Part shown: positions 1 through 7,478 of the stretch, in pieces
Layout of the letters: every line of letters begins with the position of its first letter
Position numbering within the stretch: position 1 is the first letter of the stretch
NCBI RefSeq assembly: GCF_016653635.2
Contig: NZ_CP067420.1
Coordinates: 4,118,001 to 4,182,000, forward strand
From: Skermanella sp. TT6
Lineage (GTDB): Bacteria > Pseudomonadota > Alphaproteobacteria > Azospirillales > Azospirillaceae
Length of the DNA: 64,000 nucleotides
Direction of reading: 5' to 3'
The notes under the pieces: model-generated
What the model saw: only the letters and a program-made list of their open reading frames with translations
Database searches by the model: none
Told to the model about the DNA's origin: nothing
Made by a program: the position numbers and the translations under genes

Positions 1-1
1 A

Positions 2-388
2 GTCGGAGCAATAGGCGGCGGTCTGATTGTCGGCCTGACTATCGGTTTGGTCAGCGGCCTGGGCGCTCAATTAGATGCCAATTTGGGATTCACTTCGGCC
101 GAAGCACTAGAAGTACTGCTAGGCTCCGCTATCTTTTCGGGCTTGCTTACCGGACTGATTGTTGGTCTGCGGAAAGGTGGGATTGCTTATCTAAAGCATT
201 ACAGCCTACGCTTCTTGATGTGGCATAATGATTACGCACCACTGAACTACATAAGGTTTCTAGATTACACAACCGAGCGCATCCTCCTGCGAAAAGTTGG
301 GGGTGGTTACATATTCACTCACCGACTTCTTATGGAGTATTTCGCCTCATCGAAGCCCATTGAGCAGGCAAGGGCCGACTGGCGGTAG
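2..388 (+). CDS. C-terminal end of a membrane-anchored NACHT-type NTPase (partial)
   Basis: Only the last 128 codons are in the window; the gene begins upstream. The visible part has two glycine-rich hydrophobic stretches, probably membrane segments, and then a soluble tail with RFLDYTTERILLRKVGGGY and FTHRLLMEYFA. This tail resembles the C-terminus of bacterial NACHT-domain proteins, whose NTPase domain would lie outside the window. Bacterial NACHT proteins are STAND/NLR-like NTPases, several of which act in phage defence. The assignment rests on recall of the tail motif, since no nucleotide-binding motif is visible. It ends with TAG about 210 bases before the IS element and is the only gene of its kind here. 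Confidence 0.55.
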   Translation, partial: VGAIGGGLIVGLTIGLVSGLGAQLDANLGFTSAEALEVLLGSAIFSGLLTGLIVGLRKGGIAYLKHYSLRFLMWHNDYAPLNYIRFLDYTTERILLRKVGGGYIFTHRLLMEYFASSKPIEQARADWR

Positions 389-590
389 TGGTCCGGGTCG
401 CCAGTTGCGATTACAATTTTCCGTAGATACCTGTCGATCCAGCCATAAGGGGCAGCTTCCCGGCCGGTGATGTTGGACGGCTTTCTGCCGGAGACGAACT
501 ACAATCTGAGGGATTGACCTGATTATGGGCAATGGGATAAAGGAGTCCCATCCGCGCGCATCATACGGGAGTCTTCCCGGTTCTCTGGAT
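389..590. other. Intergenic gap before the IS element
   Basis: About 200 bases between the NACHT-type gene and the IS256-family insertion. No convincing gene, RNA or hairpin was seen. Confidence 0.4.
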
Positions 591-598
591 GTAACCGG
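591..598 (+). repeat. Target-site duplication, left copy
   Basis: gtaaccgg directly outside the left inverted repeat, repeated exactly at 1920-1927. Confidence 0.93.
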
Positions 599-1919
599 GG
601 GACTATCGGGAATTTCGTGCTTGGCGGGGTTATCCTGAAACAGAAGGAGACCCTGAATGGCCCGACGCAAAGATCCTGTTATTCCCGACGCGATCCTTGA
701 CCAGCTGCTGGCTGGAGCCGATGCGAAGACGGCATTCGACCAGAACGGCCTGCTCGACCAGCTGAAAAAGGCGCTGACGGAGCGGGCGCTGAAGGCGGAG
801 CTGGATCATCATCTGGCTGGAGATGAGAGCGGCAACCGTCGCAACGGCTACGGCCACAAGACGGTGCTGACCGATGGCGGCTCGATGGGTCTGTCCATTC
901 CCCGCGATCGGTCGGGGACGTTCGATCCGGCGCTGATCGGCAAATACCAGCGGCGCTTCCCCGGCTTCGACGAGAAGATCATCTCAATGTACGCACGCGG
1001 CATGTCAACCCGGGAGATCACGGGACACCTGCGGGAGCTCTATGGCATCGAGGTGTCGGCCGACCTGATCTCCACGGTGACGGACGCGGTGATCGAGGAG
1101 GTGACGGCCTGGCAGAACCGGCCGCTGGAGGCGATCTACCCCCTGGTGTTCCTGGATGCCATCCGGGTCAAGATCCGCGACGAAGGTCTGGTCCGCAACA
1201 AGGCCATCCATGTCGCCATCGGCGTGCGGGCCGACGGCGCCAAGGAGGTGCTGGGCCTGTGGATCGAACAGAACGAGGGCGCCAAGTTCTGGCTGCGCGT
1301 CCTGAACGAGTTGAAGAACCGGGGTGTGGAGGACATCCTGCTGGCCGTTGTCGATGGGCTGAAAGGCTTTCCCGAGGCGATCGCGGCTGCCTATCCGGAG
1401 ACGATTGTTCAGACTTGCGTCGTTCATCTGCTGCGCCACAGCATGGAGTTTGCGTCCTGGAAGGACCGCAAGGCTATCGCCGCCGCCCTGAAGACGGTCT
1501 ACGACGCTGTCGACGACAAGGCCGCCGAGATGGCTCTGACCGCCTTTGAGACCGGGCCTTGGGGCGAAAAATACGCGGCCATCGGCAAGGCTTGGCGGCG
1601 GGCGTGGCCGGAGGTCATCCCCTTCTTTGCCTTCCCGCGCGAGGTCCGGCGTATCCTTTACACGACCAATGCCATTGAAGCATTGAACTCAAAGCTGCGC
1701 CGGGCGGTCCGGGCCAGGGGGCATTTCCCCAATGACGAGGCCGCGCTGAAGCTCCTGTTTCTCGTCTTGAACCGCGCGGAGAAAGACTGGAAGATGCCGC
1801 CCCGGGAATGGACGGCCGCCAAAGCCCAGATGGCTGTCATCTTCGGCGACCGGTTCGCAAAGGCGATGACCGCCTGATACTGAACCCGCCCCGCCAAGCA
1901 CGAAATTCCCGATAGTCCC
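599..1919 (+). mobile_element. Complete IS256-family insertion sequence, 1321 bp
   Basis: Perfect 31-bp terminal inverted repeats lie at 599-629 and 1889-1919 (outer end gggactatcgggaattt). They enclose one transposase gene. The element is flanked by an exact 8-bp direct repeat, gtaaccgg, at 591-598 and 1920-1927. Length, single orf, repeat length and 8-bp target duplication all fit the IS256 family. The perfect ends and intact duplication indicate a recent and possibly still active insertion. Confidence 0.95.
657..1877 (+). CDS. IS256-family transposase
   Basis: 406 residues, the usual full length for this family (Mutator-type transposase). It catalyses cut-and-paste or copy-out movement of the surrounding element. 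A DDE triad can be placed at D167 (VFLDAIRVK), D233 (VVDGLKGF) and E341 (TNAIEALNSKLRR). The residues after the glutamate form the basic helix typical of the family. The ATG is preceded by a good ribosome-binding site (aaggag). No frameshift or internal stop is present, so the enzyme looks functional. Confidence 0.95.
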   Translation: MARRKDPVIPDAILDQLLAGADAKTAFDQNGLLDQLKKALTERALKAELDHHLAGDESGNRRNGYGHKTVLTDGGSMGLSIPRDRSGTFDPALIGKYQRRFPGFDEKIISMYARGMSTREITGHLRELYGIEVSADLISTVTDAVIEEVTAWQNRPLEAIYPLVFLDAIRVKIRDEGLVRNKAIHVAIGVRADGAKEVLGLWIEQNEGAKFWLRVLNELKNRGVEDILLAVVDGLKGFPEAIAAAYPETIVQTCVVHLLRHSMEFASWKDRKAIAAALKTVYDAVDDKAAEMALTAFETGPWGEKYAAIGKAWRRAWPEVIPFFAFPREVRRILYTTNAIEALNSKLRRAVRARGHFPNDEAALKLLFLVLNRAEKDWKMPPREWTAAKAQMAVIFGDRFAKAMTA

Positions 1920-1927
1920 GTAACCGG
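1920..1927 (+). repeat. Target-site duplication, right copy
   Basis: gtaaccgg directly outside the right inverted repeat, identical to 591-598. Confidence 0.93.
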
Positions 1928-2167
1928 CGCTGCCGGCCCATGGGACCCGCCCTGCCGCCAGCGCCAACGGCACGACGTGGTCCGCCGCCGGCGACGGCGC
2001 CGCTCATTGTCGGTACGCTGACCCGAGTCGTCGAGGTGCCGTCCGAGTTGCATCCGGCTGGTTGTAGCAACGGTCTTAAGTATTCCTTACCCGATATACA
2101 GCCCACATTACATTTTCTTCATCGAGCGAGCGTGCAGGAGAACGCAACAAGGGTTTGGATCACAGCA

Positions 2168-2538
2168 GTCGATTGGCTCATCGTTTACTACCGGGTCAGC
2201 ACCGACAAGCAGGGCCGCTCCGGTCTGGGGCTGGAGGCTCAGCGAGAAGCGGCCCAGTCCTTTCTCAACGGCGGGAGCTAGACCCTGGCCGCCGAGGTGA
2301 CCGAGGTCGAGAGCGGCAAGCGCAACGACTGGACCGGGCGCTCGGCCTGTGCCGCCTGTACGGCGCCACCCTGGTGGTCGCCAAGCTCGACCGCCTGGCG
2401 CGCAACGTCGCCTTCATCTCCAAGCTGATGGAAAGCAACATCGACCTCGTGGCGGCGGACTTTCCCCAGGCCAACCGCCTGACCATCCACATCCTGGCCA
2501 TCGCGATGATCACCCAGCGTACCATTCCGCAAGGATGA
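2168..2538 (+). pseudogene. Decayed serine recombinase (resolvase family)
   Basis: The N-terminal resolvase signature YYRVSTDKQGRSGLGLEAQR is clear in one frame. It runs into an in-frame TAG at 2279-2281. The same frame continues past the stop with LAAEVTEVESGKRNDW, then the reading shifts by one base near 2325-2335 to CRLYGATLVVAKLDRLARN and FISKLMES. After HILAIAMI the sequence no longer matches a resolvase. There is therefore a nonsense codon, a frameshift and loss of the C-terminal part including the DNA-binding domain. Intact relatives act in site-specific recombination or phage/plasmid resolution. It lies next to the 3' end of tRNA-Arg, in the accessory edge of the window. Confidence 0.85.
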
Positions 2539-2678
2539 TGCCTGTCACAGATACCGGCAGGCATTACCCTAATGGCTCCGAGGCCTTTGTAACCCGAGTG
2601 TTACCCGATACTCGAAAGGGCTCACGCCAGACACCTAAAAATGATCGGCTATGTTTCTGAAAATAAATAGGAAAAGAG

Positions 2679-2755
2679 TGGCGCGCCCTGCTGGATTCGA
2701 ACCAGCGACCGTCCGCTTAGAAGGCGGGTGCTCTATCCAGCTGAGCTAAGGGCGC
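2679..2755 (-). tRNA. tRNA-Arg (anticodon TCT)
   Basis: 77 nt with encoded CCA. The 7-bp acceptor stem (GCGCCCT with AGGGCGC), D-arm, anticodon arm with loop containing TCT, and T-arm with GGTTCGAATCC are all readable on the minus strand. Its 3' end faces the recombinase remnant and the IS element, so it may mark an island boundary. Confidence 0.95.
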
Positions 2756-2783
2756 TTGAGGGAAGCTGGCGCCCCGCGCGTCC

Positions 2784-3077
2784 TCAGCGGACGCGGTCGG
2801 GGCGGAAATTGTCGGCGTAGTTGCGCGGGCGGACCCGGCGCTGGTGGGCGTCCTGGACCATGTATTCCCAGCCCTTGCGCTCGGCGAAGGCGACGGCGTC
2901 GTCCTTGGTCGGGAACTTCAGGCGAACCTGGTTGAGGGTGTCGCCGGACGAGATCCAGCCCATCAGGGGCTCGGCGCGCCGCGGGGTCGCGATCTCGTAT
3001 TCCAGCACCCAATCGCCCATCTTGCCGCGACCGGACTGCATGGTCGACTTGCTGGGCTGATAAATACGCACCTGCAT
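2784..3077 (-). CDS. ETC complex I subunit, NDUFS4-like
   Basis: 97 residues. The family (ETC complex I subunit conserved region) is the bacterial counterpart of the 18-kDa NDUFS4 accessory subunit of NADH:ubiquinone oxidoreductase, found mainly in alphaproteobacteria and mitochondria. The diagnostic C-terminal part is visible: WISSGDTLNQVRLKF, then DDAVAFAERKGWEY and a basic tail RVRPRNYADNF. The reading frame stays open upstream through tRNA-Pro, so the start was set at the ATG giving MQVRIYQPSKS, where similarity begins. It is sandwiched between two tRNA genes on the same strand. A second complex I accessory subunit (NDUFA12-like) is at 46570-46956. Confidence 0.88.
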   Translation of the reverse strand: MQVRIYQPSKSTMQSGRGKMGDWVLEYEIATPRRAEPLMGWISSGDTLNQVRLKFPTKDDAVAFAERKGWEYMVQDAHQRRVRPRNYADNFRPDRVR

Positions 3078-3105
3078 GGTTCGCTTCTCCACGACTTCCC
3101 GCATA

Positions 3106-3182
3106 TGGTCGGAGCGCCGAGATTCGAACTCGGGACCCTCTGCTCCCAAAGCAGATGCGCTACCAGACTGCGCTACGCTCCG
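3106..3182 (-). tRNA. tRNA-Pro (anticodon TGG)
   Basis: 77 nt with encoded CCA on the minus strand. Acceptor stem CGGAGCG pairs with CGCTCCG. The anticodon loop TTTGGGA carries TGG, and the T-arm has GAGTTCGAATCTC. The discriminator base is A. Confidence 0.95.
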
Positions 3183-3344
3183 CCAGAGCGTGACATACAT
3201 CATCGAGGCAAACTCAGCAACCCACTGCCCCCGGCGGCCCTGGAAGAAAGTTCAGCAGCTTTGACATATGGACATATGCAGGGCGCCATGGCATTCGGCT
3301 GCCAGCCCCAGCCCCAAGACATCGACCCGAGACGAGGATCCCGA

Positions 3345-4010
3345 GTGACCCAGCAATCCATGTTCCTGCCGCCCGCGATCCACCGGTACATCCTGGACAA
3401 TTCGCTGCGGGAGCCGCCGGTGCTGACCCGGCTGCGCGCCGAGACGGCCAGCCTGACCCAGGGCTATTACCAGATAGCGCCGGAGGAAGGGCAGATGCTG
3501 ACCCTGGTGCTGGAACTGCTGCGGGCGCGGCGGACGCTCGATATCGGCGTGTTCACCGGCTACAGCGCCACGGTGGCGGCCCTGGCGCTGCCGCCCGAAG
3601 GCCGGGTGGTCGCCTGCGACGTCAGCGTGGAATGGACCGACGTGGCGCGGCGCTACTGGGCGGAGGCCGGGGTCGCCGACAAGATCGACCTGCGGCTGGC
3701 CCCGGCGACGGAGACGCTCGCGGCCCTGATCGGCGAGGGAGCGGCGGGCAGCTTCGACTTCGCGCTGATCGACGCGGACAAGGAACTTTACCCCACCTAT
3801 TACGAGCAGGCGCTGACCCTCGTGCGGCCGGGCGGCGTGATCGCCATCGACAACACGCTGTGGCGCGGCACGGTCGCCGATCCGGAAGCGACCAAGCCCA
3901 AGACCGAGACGTTCCGGGCGTTCAACGCCTTCGTCCATGCCGACGAGCGGGTGACACAGGTGCTGCTGCCGCTGGGCGACGGGCTGACCTTGGCGCGCAA
4001 GCGCCCCTGA
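3345..4010 (+). CDS. Class I SAM-dependent O-methyltransferase
   Basis: 221 residues, in the size range of the caffeoyl-CoA-type O-methyltransferase family. The SAM-binding glycine motif is LDIGVFTGYSA (about residue 60), with an acidic residue in VVACDVS binding the ribose. The metal-binding region is FALIDADKELYPTYYE, followed by DNTLWRG. This family methylates hydroxyl groups of small phenolic or related acceptors; the substrate here cannot be read. A GTG start is chosen because a purine-rich gagg lies about 9 bases upstream; the ATG at 3360 is an alternative. The frame stays open further upstream across tRNA-Pro, which is not coding. It converges with the DUF192 gene 12 bases away. Confidence 0.85.
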   Translation: MTQQSMFLPPAIHRYILDNSLREPPVLTRLRAETASLTQGYYQIAPEEGQMLTLVLELLRARRTLDIGVFTGYSATVAALALPPEGRVVACDVSVEWTDVARRYWAEAGVADKIDLRLAPATETLAALIGEGAAGSFDFALIDADKELYPTYYEQALTLVRPGGVIAIDNTLWRGTVADPEATKPKTETFRAFNAFVHADERVTQVLLPLGDGLTLARKRP

Positions 4011-4022
4011 GGGTCAGCCCGG

Positions 4023-4496
4023 TCAGCCCTGTTGCTGGAAGGCCGGGTGGACCACCCGGTCGCCGGCACGGATGCCCAGCCGGGCGGCCATGCCGCCGTT
4101 GATCTCCAGCACGCCCTTGACCTGGCCCGCGGAACTGATGGTGTCCAGCGACTGGGGCACCGCGTTCTCGTGGATGTTGACGATCCGGCCGTCGGCGCCG
4201 ATGAACACCATGTCGAGCGGGATGAAGGTGTTCTTCATCCACATGGACATGGTCTGGAGTTGCGGCAGGACGAACAGCATGCCGGCGTCGGGCGCCATGG
4301 TCTCGCGGAACATCAGCCCCTGCGCCATCTGGCGCGGAGTCTCGGCGACCTCGATCGCGAAGGGATACTTTCCGCCCGACGCGGTCTCGATGGTCAGGCG
4401 GTCGGTGCGGAACGTCTCCGCGGCGGACACGGGACCCAGACCGGCCGCAACCAGCAGCAGGACGAGGGTGAAGGTTCGGATGATCGCGGCAGCCAT
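4023..4496 (-). CDS. DUF192 family exported protein
   Basis: 157 residues. An N-terminal signal peptide (RTFTLVLLLVAAGLGPVSAAE) is followed by one DUF192 domain. The family hallmarks are RQMAQGLMFRETM, GMLFVLPQ, MSMWMKNTFIPLDMVFI and a C-terminal VLEINGG...LGIRAGDRV. DUF192 proteins are small exported beta proteins of unknown function, widespread in alphaproteobacteria. It lies 59 bases downstream of the deacetylase gene on the same strand. The larger open frame that includes it is spurious. Confidence 0.9.
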   Translation of the reverse strand: MAAAIIRTFTLVLLLVAAGLGPVSAAETFRTDRLTIETASGGKYPFAIEVAETPRQMAQGLMFRETMAPDAGMLFVLPQLQTMSMWMKNTFIPLDMVFIGADGRIVNIHENAVPQSLDTISSAGQVKGVLEINGGMAARLGIRAGDRVVHPAFQQQG

Positions 4497-4504
4497 GGTC
4501 CAGT

Positions 4505-4555
4505 CGCTACAGGAGCCCGCCCCATATGTAAAGCATTTGGGCGAATCCTGTAGCG
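4505..4555 (-). terminator. Inverted repeat after the deacetylase gene
   Basis: Ten-base arms cgctacagga (4505-4514) and tcctgtagcg (4546-4555) enclose 31 bases, starting immediately after the deacetylase stop codon. There is no T-run, so it may be a structural or regulatory element rather than an intrinsic terminator. Confidence 0.35.
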
Positions 4556-5707
4556 TCAGGACATGACGGCGTCCACGACCTGCCGGATCTCGTCGCGCAC
4601 CGGGCCGGGCCTCGGGGCGTCGGCGATGGTGGTGAACCAGTGTTCCGGCGGGTTCTGGCCCTGGCGGCGGCTCCAGGTCAGGGCGCGCAGCACCTCCTCG
4701 GCGTCCTGGGTCACCGGGACGTCCGGGTCGATGCCGTTGAGGGTGGCCCAGACGCCGGTCCAGCAGCGGCCGACCGACCACGGATTGTAGCCGCCGCCGC
4801 CCAGCACCAGGACCCGAGGCGCCAGGGTCGCAAGCGATCGGACCGCGTTCCACAGGGCGCGGTTGGACAGTTCCAGCCGGCTCAGCGGGTCGTCGGCCAG
4901 GGCGTCGGCGCCGCACTGGATCACCACGGCGTCGGGGGTGAAGCCCCGGCCCAGCGGCATCAGGGCGTTCTCCAGGATGTAGTCCAGCTCGGAATCGTTG
5001 AATTCCACCGGGACCGGCAGGTTGCGGGCCATGCCGCCGGCCCGGTCCCCGACCTTGCCGGTGAAGGGCCAGCGGGTGCCCTCGTGGACCGACACGGTCA
5101 GCACCCGGTCGTCGTCGGCGAAGGCATATTCCACCCCGTCGCCGTGGTGGGCGTCCAGGTCCGCGTAATAGACCCGCCGCAACCCGCCGTCGAGCATGGT
5201 CAGGATCGCGAGCACAGGGTCGTTGAAGTAGCAGAAGCCGCTGGCCCGGTCGCGCAGGCCATGGTGGGTCCCGCCCGCGGGGTTGTAGATCACCCCCTCG
5301 TGCTCGGCGAGCAGCCGGCCGGCCAGGATCGATCCGCCCGACGCCGTGGCGGGGCGGCGGAAGACCTCGGGGAAGATCGGGTTCTCCAGCCGGCCGATAT
5401 TGTAGCGGTCGCGCGCCTCCGGATCGAGCCGCTGCTCCGCCTCGGCCCGGCGGACCGTCTCTATATATGAGCGATCGTGGAAACGGGCGAGCTGGTCGGG
5501 CGTCGCCCTGGGGCTGTCCAGGTAGGCCCGGTGGTCCAGCCACCCCATGGCACGGGAAAGATCGATCGCGGTGGAGACCCGCGGGATCGCGAGCGGGTGC
5601 TTCTTGCCATAGGTGGAGGCCCGGTAGATCTCGCTTCCGATGAAGAGCGGACCGATGGGCTGGGACTGGGCGAACTGAGACTGGGCGGGCTGGGACTGGT
5701 TCAGCAT
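4556..5707 (-). CDS. Histone deacetylase / acetoin utilisation (AcuC-like) family hydrolase
   Basis: 383 residues, typical for bacterial zinc-dependent deacetylases of the arginase/deacetylase fold. Active-site blocks are all present: GGTHHG with the histidine pair, SGFCYFND, the metal ligands in YYADLDAHHGDG, CGADALADDPL, and GGGGYNPWSVGRCW. Family members remove acetyl groups from lysine side chains, polyamines or small amides; the substrate is not predictable here. The N-terminus carries a repeated QSQPAQSQFAQSQP stretch encoded by a 15-base tandem repeat. The start is the ATG immediately before it. It is divergent from the thiamine-transport operon. Confidence 0.9.
   Translation of the reverse strand: MLNQSQPAQSQFAQSQPIGPLFIGSEIYRASTYGKKHPLAIPRVSTAIDLSRAMGWLDHRAYLDSPRATPDQLARFHDRSYIETVRRAEAEQRLDPEARDRYNIGRLENPIFPEVFRRPATASGGSILAGRLLAEHEGVIYNPAGGTHHGLRDRASGFCYFNDPVLAILTMLDGGLRRVYYADLDAHHGDGVEYAFADDDRVLTVSVHEGTRWPFTGKVGDRAGGMARNLPVPVEFNDSELDYILENALMPLGRGFTPDAVVIQCGADALADDPLSRLELSNRALWNAVRSLATLAPRVLVLGGGGYNPWSVGRCWTGVWATLNGIDPDVPVTQDAEEVLRALTWSRRQGQNPPEHWFTTIADAPRPGPVRDEIRQVVDAVMS
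5657..5701 (-). repeat. 15-bp tandem repeat, three units, inside the deacetylase start
   Basis: Three consecutive 15-base units at 5657-5671, 5672-5686 and 5687-5701, differing by a few bases. On the coding strand they encode the Q-S-Q-x-A repeats right after the initiator methionine. Confidence 0.75.
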
Positions 5708-5820
5708 GGAAGCTGACCTAGGCCGCTCCCCGGGTTTCGTCAACTCCGTGCGTTTATCTGCGTATTCGGTATGCAGGCGCCTTGCCAGGGCGTCATGGAC
5801 TTGCAATAGTCCGTCCAACC

Positions 5821-5914
5821 TCACTGGGGGGAGCCGATGGTCGGCTGAGAGGTCCCAAGACGCGGGACGACCCCTGGAACCTGATCCGGTTGATACCGGC
5901 GTAGGGATCAGTGA
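5821..5914 (+). ncRNA. TPP riboswitch (THI element)
   Basis: Conserved cores are visible: ggctgagagg, then cctggaacctgatccgg and ttgataccggcgtaggga. The closing stem P1 is tcactg (5821-5826) with cagtga (5909-5914). The start codon of the ATPase gene follows after only three bases, and the purine-rich aggga at 5903-5907 that would serve as its ribosome-binding site is part of the aptamer's 3' strand. Ligand binding should therefore hide the ribosome-binding site, i.e. translational control. It supports thiamine-pathway function for the three genes downstream. Confidence 0.95.
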
Positions 5915-5917
5915 CCC

Positions 5918-6685
5918 ATGCACGACCTCGTGCGGCCGACCGAGTCGGCCCGTCTTCCCAGCATCGGCGTAAGGATTGAGCGGGCCCGCCTGACCTATGG
6001 CGGCGTGCGGCTGTTCGACGGCCTGGATTTCGAGCTCGAAGGCGGTCGCTGCACCTGCCTGCTGGGGCCGAGCGGCGTCGGCAAGACCACGTTGCTTCGG
6101 CTGATCGCCGGGCTGGCCGATCCGGAGCCGCCCACGGTCCTGGCGGCGGAGGACGGGAAGCCGCTGGACGGCCGGGTCGCCTACATGGCGCAGCAGGACC
6201 TGCTGCTGCCCTGGCTGGGCGCGCTGGACAATGTATTGCTGGGGCCGAGGCTGCGCGGCGAGGCGGTGGGCGCCGCCCTGGTGGACCGGGCGCGCGGGCT
6301 GCTCGACGCGGTCGGGCTGGGCGACCGGCTGCAAGCCCGGCCGGCCGAGCTGTCGGGCGGCATGCGCCAGCGGGTGGCCCTGGCCCGCACCCTGATGGAG
6401 GACCGTCCCGTCGTGCTGATGGACGAGCCGTTTTCGGCCCTGGACGCGATCACCCGCCTGAGGCTCCAGGAACTGGCGGCCGGGCTGCTGGCGGGCAGGA
6501 CGGTGCTTCTGGTCACCCACGACCCGCTGGAGGCGCTGCGCATCGGGCACCGGATCCATGTGATGGCGGGGCAGCCGGCGGAGATCGGTCCGGCGATCTC
6601 GCCCGAGGGTTCGCCGCCGCGGCCGGCCGACGATCCGGCGCTTCTGGTCCGCCAGGCCGAGCTGCTGCGGCGGCTGTCATCATGA
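5918..6685 (+). CDS. thiZ: Thiamine-precursor ABC transporter, ATP-binding protein
   Basis: 255 residues, standard ABC ATPase length. Walker A is GPSGVGKTT (about residue 48), the signature is LSGGMRQRVALAR, Walker B is VVLMDEPFSALDA and the switch histidine is in LLVTHD. It energises import through the permease encoded 11 bases downstream. Its position directly after a TPP riboswitch, followed by a permease and an NMT1/THI5-like binding protein, indicates uptake of a thiamine precursor such as a hydroxymethylpyrimidine derivative. Nitrate/sulfonate/taurine ABC ATPases are the closest general relatives, so the riboswitch decides the assignment. Confidence 0.88.
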   Translation: MHDLVRPTESARLPSIGVRIERARLTYGGVRLFDGLDFELEGGRCTCLLGPSGVGKTTLLRLIAGLADPEPPTVLAAEDGKPLDGRVAYMAQQDLLLPWLGALDNVLLGPRLRGEAVGAALVDRARGLLDAVGLGDRLQARPAELSGGMRQRVALARTLMEDRPVVLMDEPFSALDAITRLRLQELAAGLLAGRTVLLVTHDPLEALRIGHRIHVMAGQPAEIGPAISPEGSPPRPADDPALLVRQAELLRRLSS

Positions 6686-6709
6686 TGCGGGCAGTATGAT
6701 GCGGGCGGT
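6682..6709 (+). repeat. 14-bp tandem duplication at the ATPase/permease junction
   Basis: atgatgcgggcagt (6682-6695) is followed directly by atgatgcgggcggt (6696-6709), 13 of 14 identical. The first copy overlaps the ATPase stop codon as ATGA; the second copy provides the permease start. Confidence 0.8.
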
Positions 6710-7472
6710 ACGGCCCATGGTGCGCCCCCTGGTGACCGCGGCGGTCCTGATCGCCGCGTGGCAGGCGCTGGTCTGGGCGACCGGCGTGCCGCGCTTCATC
6801 CTGCCCGATCCGGCGCGGGTGGCGATGGCGCTGTGGGAGCGGGCCGGCCTGATCGGCTACCACGCCCTGTTCACGATCGGCGAGATCCTGGGCGGGCTGG
6901 CGCTCGGCGTCGTGCTGGGCGCCGCCACGGCGCTGACGCTCAGCTATTTCCGGCCGGCGCGGCGCTGGCTGATGCCGGTGCTGGTGTTCAGCCAGGCGAT
7001 CCCGGTGTTCGCGCTGGCGCCGCTGCTGGTGCTGTGGCTGGGCTACGGCATGGCGTCCAAGGTCGCCATGGCGACCCTGATCATCTATTTCCCGGTCACT
7101 TCGGCCTTCTTCGACGGGCTGCGCCGGACCGAGCCGGGCTGGCTGGACCTGGCGCGGACCATGGGCGGGTCGCGCTGGAGCACGCTGGTGCGGATCCGCC
7201 TGCCGGCAGCATTGCCAGCCTTCGCCTCGGGCCTGCGGGTCGCCACGGCGGTCGCGCCGATCGGCGCCGTGGTGGGCGAGTGGGTCGGAGCCTCGGCCGG
7301 CCTCGGATACCTGATGCTGCACGCCAACGGGCGCATGCAGGTGGACCTGATGTTCGCCGCCCTGCTGACCTTGGCCGCCATCGCGGTGGCGCTCTATTTC
7401 GCGGTGGACGCCCTGCTGCGCCGCGCCCTGCCGTGGCAGCCCGACAATAATCCAGACGAAGAGAGGGACTGA
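6696..7472 (+). CDS. thiX: Thiamine-precursor ABC transporter, permease
   Basis: 258 residues with about six hydrophobic segments, a typical BPD-type inner-membrane permease. The EAA loop that contacts the ATPase is visible as LDLARTMGGSRWSTLVRIRLPAALP near residue 150. It forms the channel for the substrate delivered by the binding protein encoded 6 bases downstream. Two methionines (ATGATG) start the gene; the same ATGATG occurs 14 bases upstream but is followed by a stop after five codons because of a tandem duplication. It is co-transcribed with the ATPase and binding-protein genes under the TPP riboswitch. Confidence 0.88.
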   Translation: MMRAVRPMVRPLVTAAVLIAAWQALVWATGVPRFILPDPARVAMALWERAGLIGYHALFTIGEILGGLALGVVLGAATALTLSYFRPARRWLMPVLVFSQAIPVFALAPLLVLWLGYGMASKVAMATLIIYFPVTSAFFDGLRRTEPGWLDLARTMGGSRWSTLVRIRLPAALPAFASGLRVATAVAPIGAVVGEWVGASAGLGYLMLHANGRMQVDLMFAALLTLAAIAVALYFAVDALLRRALPWQPDNNPDEERD

Positions 7473-7478
7473 ACACCC

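Noticed and set aside
1940-2167. Frame upstream of the recombinase remnant
   Set aside because: Low-complexity reading with no family features; the resolvase similarity starts only near 2168.
3078-3203. N-terminal extension of the NDUFS4-like gene
   Set aside because: The extension is a translation of tRNA-Pro on the same strand, and similarity to the family starts at the ATG at 3077.
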